From NCBI GenBank assembly GCA_902489185.1, contig CABTZC010000093.1:1-7612 (forward strand): DNA of 7,612 nucleotides, written 5' to 3'. Source of the stretch: an uncultured Brevibacterium sp. Its GTDB lineage: Bacteria; Actinomycetota; Actinomycetes; Actinomycetales; Brevibacteriaceae. Shown in pieces: positions 1 through 7,400 of this stretch. A program made the position numbers and the translations under genes. The notes under the pieces were generated by a model. It saw nothing but the letters and a program-made list of their open reading frames with translations, was not told the origin of the DNA and did no database searches. The first letter of the stretch is position 1. Every line of letters begins with the position of its first letter.

Positions 1-1009
1 GACGACCTCGACTATCAAGCTTGTGAAAGTCCACGGGCGAAAACTCATCTCCACCGGAAAGCGGGGCACCGTCATGTTTGAAACGCCCGGTGACACGCTC
101 CTGTTCGGCTAGCTGGAGCGTGTCCCACACTTCAATCGTCATATTGATGCGCCTGGCAACCAGGTAACTACCACCGTGAGCCCAGGCAGGACCGGCGTTG
201 ATCCACACGTGCTCGTCCAGCGCGACAGTGTCCTCCGCTTTAATGTTTGCCGTCCCATCCTTTTGCCCAAAAAGGTTTCGCGGAGTCTCCTGGCTGCGGG
301 TGGTCGACGACGTGCGCCCAAACCCCAACTGCGACCACTTGATGCGAGTCTTGCCCACGCCGATCCGCGTGAGGTTACGGATCGCGTGAACTGCCACCTG
401 CGGGTCGTCCGCGCATGCCTGTATGCATAGGTCACCGTCGGAGCGGTGAGGGTCCAAGAAGTCATTCGTCATCACCGGCAGGTCAATGAATTCTTTTGGC
501 ATGTGTTTTCGCAGGCCAAAGCGGTCTTTTCCGTCTGCGGTGACGAAGAGCGAGCGCCCAAACCCGAACGTCAGCGTCAGACCGGCCGGATCCAGGCCAA
601 ATGCTTCACCTGTGTCATCAGGGGGAAAGTTGGGGCCACCTCCAAAGGCACCACGCGCTGAAACCTCACCACCTATGACCAAACGCCGCGCCGCTTCCGT
701 CCACTCTTCGAGGAGTTCAACAAGGTCCTCCCGCGTGGTGCCTTCCGTGAGGTCAAAAGCCGCGAAGTGCATGCGGTCTTGCGCCTCGGTGGTAATGCCG
801 GCCTGGTGGTCGCCTTCGAATGGGAAGATATTCGGCGCCGAGGTGGTCGACACCTGTGCGCGTTGGTGACCCCACGCGAACCCGGACACCCCACCCAGAG
901 CAAGCCCGGCCGCGCCGGCACCCATGGCGCCGAGCAGACCGCGGCGACCCACACCTCGGCCGGATTCTGATTCCGTCAATTCGCTAGTCCGTTCCTGGCG
1001 TTTAGCCAT
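1..1009 (-). CDS. efeB: EfeB, Tat-exported DyP-type haem peroxidase of the EfeUOB iron-uptake system (3' end beyond the window)
   Basis: Read on the minus strand from the ATG at 1009, the frame stays open for 336 codons to the window edge, so the gene is intact as far as seen but incomplete. EfeB proteins are haem peroxidases that act outside the membrane with EfeO and EfeU; iron oxidation or iron release from haem has been proposed for the family. Seen: a twin-arginine signal (R22-R23 in GRRGLLGAMG, then an Ala/Gly/Leu-rich stretch to about residue 45); the DyP signature GxxDG as GQKDG at 248-252, with D251 the expected distal acid; HGGSYLVARRI at 278-288; and GAPLSGG at 314-320. The proximal haem histidine and distal arginine should lie just past the edge, given a usual family length near 420 residues. 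The start codon overlaps the efeO stop as TGATG, and a GGAG at 1018-1021 sits 8 bases upstream, indicating translational coupling. Assignment is firm from motifs and operon context. Confidence 0.95.
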   Translation of the reverse strand, partial: MAKRQERTSELTESESGRGVGRRGLLGAMGAGAAGLALGGVSGFAWGHQRAQVSTTSAPNIFPFEGDHQAGITTEAQDRMHFAAFDLTEGTTREDLVELLEEWTEAARRLVIGGEVSARGAFGGGPNFPPDDTGEAFGLDPAGLTLTFGFGRSLFVTADGKDRFGLRKHMPKEFIDLPVMTNDFLDPHRSDGDLCIQACADDPQVAVHAIRNLTRIGVGKTRIKWSQLGFGRTSSTTRSQETPRNLFGQKDGTANIKAEDTVALDEHVWINAGPAWAHGGSYLVARRINMTIEVWDTLQLAEQERVTGRFKHDGAPLSGGDEFSPVDFHKLDSRGR

Positions 1010-2259
1010 CACTTGATCTCCAGAACTGTTCCGGTCAGCTTGGACAGCGGTTCGCGAAGTTCATCGATTTGGTGGGTCAGTTCGGCTTGTTGTTCGGCAG
1101 TGACGCTGTCGTAGCTGACGAAACCCTTGTCCAGGCTGCCGTATTTGCCCAGCAACTTGTTGAGCTCTGCGTACTCTTGCTCAATGTCTTTGGCCAGCTG
1201 TTTGCCGTCGGAGCCTTTACGTTCGGCAATGGGTTTGACCAGGTCAAACGCGATCTTCGAGCCTTCGACATTGGCCGCGAAGTCGTATAGGTCTGTGTGT
1301 GACCACCAGTCTTCTTCACCTGTTACCTTGCTGACCGCAACCTCTTCGAGCAGACCGGAAGCACCGTTGGCAACTGTTGCGATGTTGATCTGTTGGTCAT
1401 CAATGAAGTTGTCCGCGTCCACGGTTTCGCGCAGTTTGTGTACGTCAGCCTTGAGTGTCTTTGCCACCCGTTTACGGTCTTTGCTGCTCGATGGCTTCCA
1501 GCCGTCGAAGGCGTCGGCGCCGTCGGCGTTCTTATCACCCTTCTTGGGCGGGAATAGGTCCTTTTCCATGCGGTGGAAGCCTAACCATTCGGTGAAGGTT
1601 GGGTCATCTTTCTTTAGCGAGTCGGCTTCCGCAAGATAATCCACTTCACGGTAGTCGATACGCGGATCGAGCACGCCCAAAGCCTCGGCAATCGGTTCAA
1701 TGCGTTCGTAGTGCGTGCGGGTCTGCGCGTACAGTTTCCGTGCTTTTTCGTCGTCGCCCTTTGCGTAGGCGTCAGCGAATTCGCCCACTTTTGGTTCGAG
1801 TTCGGCGACTTCGTTCTTCACAAACGCGATGTAGTCTTTCACCGCTTTGTCGAACAGTTCTTTGTCTTCACCACTGACTTCGACAGCTTCGCCGGTGACG
1901 GTAAATTGAGCTTCACCCACGTTCTCTCCGCGCAGTCCGGGTTTGCACGCGGTGAAGTAGGTGCCTGGTTGCAGCGACACGGACAGCGTGGCTTCTGATC
2001 CGGGAGCGATGTTTTCTTTTTCGGCAACAATCCGCAGCCCGTCTTCACCCAACAGATAAAACTCGGTGACGATGTCTCCCTCATTTTTAATGGTAAATTC
2101 GCGGGTTCCCGACTCAGCGGTGTCGGCTGACACTGCGCATTCTGTGTTCGTTGCTTTTACGTTGAGTGCGCCGTCGGTTGCGTTGGGTTCACATGCGGCT
2201 AGGGCTGTGACTGCGAGTGCAAGAGCGGGCACTGCAGACATGCGGACGATCTTTTTCAT
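1009..2259 (-). CDS. efeO: EfeO, iron-binding lipoprotein with cupredoxin and M75 (imelysin-like) domains
   Basis: Encodes 416 residues. The start at 2259 is chosen because AAGGAG lies 6 bases upstream (2266-2271) and because the protein then opens with a classic lipoprotein signal: MKK, a hydrophobic stretch, and lipobox L20-A-A-C23. An in-frame upstream start at 2340 would overlap efeU and bury the signal. Residues about 30-123 form the EfeO cupredoxin-like domain, with conserved C41 and C105 (YFTACKPG). Residues about 130-416 form the helical M75 domain, with THYERIEPIAEALG at 183-195 and the metal-binding HxxE as H229-R-M-E232 (FHRMEKDLF). In the family, EfeO captures extracytoplasmic iron and passes it to the EfeU permease. 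Here it is expected to be lipid-anchored on the outer face of the membrane, unlike the soluble periplasmic E. coli protein. It is the middle gene of efeUOB: 37 bases after efeU and overlapping efeB by one base. Confidence 0.96.
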   Translation of the reverse strand: MKKIVRMSAVPALALAVTALAACEPNATDGALNVKATNTECAVSADTAESGTREFTIKNEGDIVTEFYLLGEDGLRIVAEKENIAPGSEATLSVSLQPGTYFTACKPGLRGENVGEAQFTVTGEAVEVSGEDKELFDKAVKDYIAFVKNEVAELEPKVGEFADAYAKGDDEKARKLYAQTRTHYERIEPIAEALGVLDPRIDYREVDYLAEADSLKKDDPTFTEWLGFHRMEKDLFPPKKGDKNADGADAFDGWKPSSSKDRKRVAKTLKADVHKLRETVDADNFIDDQQINIATVANGASGLLEEVAVSKVTGEEDWWSHTDLYDFAANVEGSKIAFDLVKPIAERKGSDGKQLAKDIEQEYAELNKLLGKYGSLDKGFVSYDSVTAEQQAELTHQIDELREPLSKLTGTVLEIK

Positions 2260-2265
2260 GGTTTT

Positions 2266-2271
2266 CTCCTT
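2266..2271 (-). promoter_or_regulatory. Ribosome-binding site of efeO
   Basis: AAGGAG on the minus strand, 6 bases before the ATG at 2259. It decides between this start and the in-frame ATG at 2340, and the protein from 2259 begins directly with the lipoprotein signal. Confidence 0.85.
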
Positions 2272-2296
2272 GCTGGTCAAAGGTGGGTAGATTGGC

Positions 2297-3211
2297 TCAG
2301 TTCGTGGAGGATGGCTTGTTTTCGCGGACTCGTCGAACAAATTTGGGAATCACAATGGCCATGTAGATGAACCATGCGAGCACTTCGAGCCATGACATTT
2401 GCGGAACGAAACCGACTGTTCCTTTGAGGAAGGTGGCGAGCACGCCAGACGGGTCAATCACCTCGGAGACGTTGAACGCCCAACCGAACGGGAAGGCCGC
2501 TCCCCAGAACGGGTAGGTGAAGAACCCGGTGAGCACTTCGCCGGTGCGCGGGTGTGTGGGGGTGATGGGTGCTCCCGAAAATGGCCCGGGGAGCACGGCA
2601 GCTTCTTGCAGGTCATGGATGCCGTATGCCAGCACTCCGCCCGCGACCACGATGAGGGCTGCTCCTGACCACGTGAAGAAGGTGCTCAGGTTGAATCGAA
2701 TGAGTCCTTTGAAGAGTGCCCATCCCAGGGCAATTGCCGTAACGACTCCCACCAGCGCACCGGTAATGGCTAACGGGTTGTTGACCCACCCCCACAAGAT
2801 GATGGTGGTTTCGATTCCTTCGCGGGCTACGGAAACGAATGCCACGGCGAAGACTGCGAAGCCTACGCTCATGCGGCGGGCGCGCACCTTTTCAACATCC
2901 CCTTCGAGCGCTGCCTTCATTTTCTTGCCTGCGCTCATCATCCAGAAGATCATCCCGGTGATCATGATGACTGCCAGGATCGACATTGATCCGCCGATGA
3001 TCTCCTGGGTTTTAAACGACAAGCGAGACCGACCAAACGTGCTGACCGCGCCTATCGCTGCGGTGAGCACGACAGCAATGGCGACTCCGCTCCACATGTA
3101 GCGGACGGATTCTCGACGCCCAAGTTTGCCCAGATAAGCAACCAGGATGCCAATGATGAGCGAGGCTTCGAGGCCCTCGCGCAACCCAATCAGAAGTGAC
3201 GCTAGAAACAT
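2297..3211 (-). CDS. efeU: EfeU, FTR1-family iron permease
   Basis: Encodes 304 residues from the ATG at 3211, a polytopic membrane protein of the yeast Ftr1/bacterial EfeU family that moves iron across the cytoplasmic membrane. Both hallmark REGxE motifs are present: R11-E-G-L-E15 in the first transmembrane helix and R130-E-G-I-E134 in a central one. They form the iron-translocating sites of the family. Further hydrophobic helices lie at about 40-58, 71-92, 115-130, 145-170, 178-197 and 272-290. The family segment GIHDLQEAAVLPG is at 197-209. Length is slightly above the usual ~280. An in-frame ATG at 3265 would add 18 polar, basic residues ahead of helix 1, so 3211 is preferred, although its ribosome-binding site is weak (a GGA 5 bases upstream). 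First gene of the operon; the iron-repressor operator lies 74 bases upstream of the start. Confidence 0.95.
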   Translation of the reverse strand: MFLASLLIGLREGLEASLIIGILVAYLGKLGRRESVRYMWSGVAIAVVLTAAIGAVSTFGRSRLSFKTQEIIGGSMSILAVIMITGMIFWMMSAGKKMKAALEGDVEKVRARRMSVGFAVFAVAFVSVAREGIETTIILWGWVNNPLAITGALVGVVTAIALGWALFKGLIRFNLSTFFTWSGAALIVVAGGVLAYGIHDLQEAAVLPGPFSGAPITPTHPRTGEVLTGFFTYPFWGAAFPFGWAFNVSEVIDPSGVLATFLKGTVGFVPQMSWLEVLAWFIYMAIVIPKFVRRVRENKPSSTN

Positions 3212-3284
3212 TGAAATCCGAACTCGAGAATGCGAGTGCACGAGCCGGAAGACTCGCACGAGCAAGCATTTAGCGAACTAACCA

Positions 3285-3312
3285 CTTACCTAATTAGGTA
3301 AGGCTTACCTAC
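3285..3312 (-). promoter_or_regulatory. DtxR/IdeR-type iron-repressor operator controlling efeUOB, two overlapping palindromes
   Basis: Positions 3294-3312 read TTAGGTAAGGCTTACCTAC, matching 16 of 19 bases of the DtxR/IdeR consensus TTAGGTTAGGCTAACCTAA. The central 17 bases are a perfect inverted repeat. The left arm is shared with a second perfect palindrome at 3285-3302 (CTTACCTAA followed by TTAGGTAAG), so three half-sites are packed together. A further CTAACC at 3278-3283 resembles a fourth. The operator sits upstream of efeU, as expected for repression by an iron-loaded DtxR-family protein. The exact -35 and -10 boxes are not clear; CCTAAT (minus strand, 3290-3295) could be a -10 lying inside the operator. 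An effect on the divergent gene at 3473 is possible but not shown. Confidence 0.88.
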
Positions 3313-3472
3313 AGTAGCACGAAAATCACGTGCTTCTCCCCGCATTTCTCAGGGCGTAGAGTGGAAGTACCTCTGGCGTAGCGAGTCGCATCACCCGGGA
3401 CCGCTATGGCCAGGTTGTGCACAATCATTCATACAGACGGGCTCGGCCCCTCCCCCACCCAAAGGAGTTGTT
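3313..3472. other. Remainder of the divergent intergenic region
   Basis: This 160-base stretch carries no gene. It must hold the promoter of the plus-strand dehydrogenase, but I see no convincing -35/-10 pair. It contains a 6-bp inverted repeat (AGCACG 3316-3321 with CGTGCT 3329-3334) and a perfect 10-bp palindrome TTGTGCACAA at 3415-3424, about 50 bases before the GTG start, which could be a regulator site. A strong ribosome-binding site AAGGAG lies at 3462-3467, 5 bases before the start. Confidence 0.5.
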
Positions 3473-4411
3473 GTGAAAAAAGTCGCCGTCGTAGGTTTCG
3501 GAGTCATCGGTCAATCATGGGCACGTCTATTTGCCAAGAACGGACTCGACGTCACAGTGTCTGACGTTCGTGACGACCTCGACCAGGTCATCTCCCGCAT
3601 CAACGCAGACCTCCCTGAAGACGCGCAACTCACCACCGCGCCCCTCGAGGAAGCCGTCAAAGATGCCGACCTCGTACAAGAATCCGGCCCCGAACGCGAA
3701 CAGATCAAAAAGGACCTGTACGCAACCATGACGCAAGCAGCCAAAGACACCACGATCTTCGCTTCTTCGTCCTCGGGCATCCCATCCTCCGTCGTGGCAC
3801 AGGACCTACCTGCCGACGTGGCCGCCCGCATCCTCATCGCCCACCCCTTCAACCCGCCAGAGCTCCTGCCCCTGGTTGAAATCGTGCCCAACGAGCACAC
3901 CTCGGAAGACGTGCTCAACACCGTCACCGACTTCTACACACAACTGGGCAAAGTGCCGGTCCGACTCAACCGCGAAATCCCCGGCTTCGTCATCAACCGC
4001 CTTCAGTGGGCCATCATGAAAGAAGCGTCCTACCTGGTCAAACAGGGCGTCGTGAGCCCTGCACAGCTGGACACCGCAGTGCGCAACTCGGTTGGTGTGC
4101 GCTGGGCATCCGTTGGCCCATTCGAAGCATTCCACCAAGGCTCCGACCACGGCTTCCGCGGCCTGGTAGAACACGTCTTGTCCACCTTTGACTCCTTCGA
4201 CACCGAAGCCACCACGTTCGGCGACGACTCCTACACCCCCGTCGTCGATGCCGTCGAAGAATCGTACGGCACCACCGCAACAGAAGAGTCAAAGGCAGCC
4301 CGCGACCGTCGCCTCATCGCTGTCAGCGACGCCCTCACCAGGGCCGACGGCAACAACCGCCTCGCCGCAGTCACCGAAACCCAAAGCCAGGAAGAAAACG
4401 GCGAAAAGTAG
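3473..4411 (+). CDS. 3-hydroxyacyl-CoA dehydrogenase-family NAD-dependent oxidoreductase (L-gulonate 3-dehydrogenase/carnitine dehydrogenase-like)
   Basis: Encodes 312 residues from a GTG preceded by AAGGAG at 3462-3467 (5-base spacing). The protein opens directly on a Rossmann fold: GFGVIG with G8, G10 and G13, and D31 at the end of strand 2, which favours NAD over NADP. ESGPERE at 70-76, the Ser-rich turn FASSSSGIPSS at 96-106 and HPFNPPELLPLVEIV at 124-138 (H124 and E136 as probable catalytic pair) are family hallmarks. GFVINRLQWAIMKEA at 171-185 begins the helical C-terminal domain, whose segment GVVSPAQLD to VGPFEAF (192-220) resembles lambda-crystallin/gulonate dehydrogenase and carnitine dehydrogenase more than FadB-type enzymes. 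The expected reaction is NAD-dependent oxidation of a small 3-hydroxy acid or hydroxyacyl substrate in the cytosol; the substrate cannot be read from sequence. The last ~45 residues are polar and probably disordered. It stands alone, divergent from efeU and convergent with putA, so context gives no pathway. Confidence 0.88.
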   Translation: MKKVAVVGFGVIGQSWARLFAKNGLDVTVSDVRDDLDQVISRINADLPEDAQLTTAPLEEAVKDADLVQESGPEREQIKKDLYATMTQAAKDTTIFASSSSGIPSSVVAQDLPADVAARILIAHPFNPPELLPLVEIVPNEHTSEDVLNTVTDFYTQLGKVPVRLNREIPGFVINRLQWAIMKEASYLVKQGVVSPAQLDTAVRNSVGVRWASVGPFEAFHQGSDHGFRGLVEHVLSTFDSFDTEATTFGDDSYTPVVDAVEESYGTTATEESKAARDRRLIAVSDALTRADGNNRLAAVTETQSQEENGEK

Positions 4412-4432
4412 CGGCGCGATCAGCGCCTCTAC
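4404..4432 (-). terminator. Intrinsic terminator of putA, spanning the convergent gene ends
   Basis: Positions 4408-4432 form a hairpin: GTAG, one mismatch, GGCGC, loop GATCA, GCGCC, mismatch, CTAC, giving nine pairs around a single C/T mismatch. On the minus strand it is followed by TTTT (4407-4404), the start of a U-tract, so it best fits termination of putA. In the plus direction no T-run follows, so it would be only a weak barrier for the dehydrogenase transcript. The U-tract is short, so confidence is moderate. Confidence 0.6.
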
Positions 4433-7400
4433 CGCAGCCCCTTCGCCAGCTCCTGGAAGTCGCGGTCCGGGTTTCCAAACCGGTGCATGGTCATCGACAC
4501 AGCCTGCTCGCGCACGTAGTACCGCTGCTCAACCCGGCCGCTCACGGTCACCGGTTCGGTGATCAGCGTGACGTTGATGTGACGCGCCGCCGCCTCAACC
4601 AGTTCCTGCGGCACGTCACCGATCATCCGCACGCGCACACCCATCGGGTCACTCACGGCATCCAGGCGCGCGGCGAACGTGGCAGCGTCACTGACGTCCA
4701 CCTCGGGCGCCATCAGACCCTCATCCACGCCCGCGCGAATCTTCTCAATCACGTCCTTGACCTGCGGGAACACGTCCTCATCCACTGACCACTCGACGGG
4801 CGCGCCCACCCGCGCAGCCGCGAGCGCACACCGGCGCATCTGCGCTTCCAGCTCTGAGACCTCGGTCGAATGCCCCTCAACTCCCGCACTCACGCGCAGG
4901 ATCACGGGGCAGGGCCGGTAGCGCAGAATGTTCGCCTCGGCTTCGAAACCGTTGGGGTCGTGTGCCACGCCAAACTCGGTGTCCCACGCCTCCCGGTCGC
5001 TTTCCAGCGCCCGGTCCACCCACGCCGAGGTCGCCGCCACTGAAGCTGCCGCCTTGTCTGTCCACGTACCCAGCATCATGGGGTAGTTGGGTCCCCGGGC
5101 GTTGGAACCGAGCCCCACCGTGGATTTCTTCCACCCGCCAAAGGGTTGCCGCTCCACGATGGCGCCGGTGATGGACCGGTTGACGTACAGATTGCCCGCG
5201 TCCACACGGTCCAGCCACGTTTCGACCTCGGCGGTGTCCAGGGAATGAATACCTGCCGTGAGCCCGTATTCCACGGCGTTCTGCAGCTCGATCGCGTGGT
5301 CCAGCGAGTCGGCGCGCATGAGCCCCAGCACCGGCCCAAAACATTCGGTGAGGTGGAAAAACGACCCCGGCTTCACACCGGTTTTCACACCCGGTGACCA
5401 CAAGCGCCCCGAGTCGTCCAACTGCCGCGGTTCGACCAGCCACTCTTCGCCCTCCTCAAGCTGGGTGAGCGCGCGCAGGAGCTTTTCCGACGCATCGACG
5501 GTGAGCGGCCCCATCTCCGCACGCAGATTCGTAGGCACATCCACCACCAGCGACTTCGCAGCGTCGACCAGTTGCTTCCGGTAACGCTCGGACTCGTACA
5601 CCGAGCCCACCATGATTCCCAACGAGGCCGCCGAACACTTTTGCCCCGCGTGCCCAAACGCGGAATACACCAGATCTGCCACCGCCAGGTCACGGTCGGC
5701 AGACGGAGTAATCACAATCGCGTTCTTCCCGCTGGTTTCTGCGTTGACCGGCAATCCCGGGCGGAACGACTTAAACAGCTGCGCGGTTTCAGAGGCGCCC
5801 GTCAGGATCACCCGGTCCACCGCCTCGTGCCCGATCAGCGCCCGCCCCAGGTCGCCCTCCATCGACGGCGTCAGCTGGAGTGCGGACTTGGGCACGCCGG
5901 CCTCCCACAGGCATTCGGCAATCAGGGCGCCGCAACGCGCAACCGCCCCGGCTGGTTTGAGGATCGCCGAGGCGCCCACCGCCAACGCCGCGACCGCCCC
6001 TCCCGTGGGGATCGCCACCGGGAAGTTCCACGGCGGGGTAACGATGACCACGCGGTCCGGTTCAAAGTGGACGCCGTCGCGTTCCTGGATGCGTTCGAGT
6101 TCGCACGCCTGCCGCGCGTAGTAACGGATGAAGTCGATCGCTTCAGAGACCTCGGGGTCCGACTGCGCCAAGGTCTTACCCGCTTCATGCGCCATGACGC
6201 TTAAGAACTGCCCGCGTTTGGCGGCGAAGATGTCTGCCGCTCGGTCCAAGACTTCCAGCCGTTCCGCAGCGCTCATGGAACGCCATTCGTGCTGGTCACG
6301 GGCGGTTTCAACGCAGCGGTTGACGTCCTCAACCGAGGTAAAGGGTTTGGCTTTCGGCTGCTCGTCCAGCCAGCCTGGCGCGCTCGACTTTTCCATGAAC
6401 TCCCGGACCCACGCCTGGTTGGCGGGCAGGGAAATGTCGGTATCGGGTTCGTTGCGGAAGCTGGCGGGGCTGGTGTGAGCGGCGTTCCCAGGCTCGCTGG
6501 TCCCGGCCGGGTTGGTGTCACTGGACCCCGCGCCTTCCTTCCCGCGGTCCCCGGCACTACCCTCCTGCCCCCGGTCTTGCTTCCGGTTAGGCGTGGGCGG
6601 CTCACCTGTGGCCAGCAACTCGCCGAGGTCGTTCACAGACGCGCGGAACCTCGTCTCCTCCTTCTGGAAGGCGGGGCTACCGTTGGCGATCTCAAAAATT
6701 GAGGCCATGAAGTTCTGTGGCGAAGTATTTTCTTCAAGCCTGCGCACCAGATAGCTCACGGCGGCGTCGAACTGATCAGGATGGACTGCCGGCACGTAAA
6801 GCAGCAGGTCACCCACGTCAGCCGAGATCACCTCGGCCTGCTTGGTGGCCATCCCCTGCAACATCTCAAACTCAACGCGGTCCGTGAGCCCCCGAGCCAC
6901 GCTGAGCTCATGCGCAAACGCGATGTCGAACAGGTTGTGGCCGGCGACCCCTAAGCGCAGCCCGGCAGTGTTTTCCGAGGTGAGCGTCCAGTGGAGGATG
7001 CGTTTGTAGTTGGCGTCGGTGGCCTGCTTGGTGGGGGTGACGGTCAGCGGCCAGTTGGCGAGTTCCGCGTGGACGCGCTCCATGGCCAGGTTCGCGCCCT
7101 TCACCAGGCGCACCTTGATTTCCGCGCCACCAGCCTCAACACGCGCACGCGCAAATTCGCTCAGGCGCTGGATCGCAGGCAGGGCATCCGGGAGGTACGC
7201 CTGGATGACGATCCCGGCTGATAACTGGTGGAACTCTTCTTCCGCAAGCAGGCGCATGAACACGTCGATGGTGAGGTTGAGGTCGTTATACTCCTCCATG
7301 TCGAGGTTGATGAACTTGGCACCTCGGGCCGCCTGCTCTTCACTGCCCGCCTGCTCCATTGCCTGCCGATACAGCGGACGCAACCGGTCCACAACGTAGG

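Noticed and set aside
139..465. Minus-strand 108-codon ORF and the overlapping plus-strand ORFs in 139-970
   Set aside because: They lie out of frame over efeB, whose own frame is open throughout and carries DyP motifs.
1127..1639. Plus-strand 170-codon ORF antisense to efeO
   Set aside because: Antisense shadow over a well-supported efeO; no recognisable domain, and a Ser/Ala/Leu-rich composition typical of reversed GC-rich coding sequence.
2260..2340. Upstream in-frame ATG at 2340 as the efeO start
   Set aside because: It would overlap efeU and place 27 polar residues before a clear lipoprotein signal; the AAGGAG at 2266-2271 supports 2259.
2517..3101. Plus-strand 194-codon ORF antisense to efeU
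   Set aside because: Its reading is an antisense shadow of membrane-helix codons; no family resemblance.
3212..3265. Upstream in-frame ATG at 3265 as the efeU start
   Set aside because: It adds a basic, polar extension not expected of FTR1 permeases, while 3211 starts directly at the REGLE helix.
5572..6204. Plus-strand 210-codon ORF antisense to putA
   Set aside because: Arg-rich antisense shadow of the aldehyde dehydrogenase domain, without a ribosome-binding site or a known motif.
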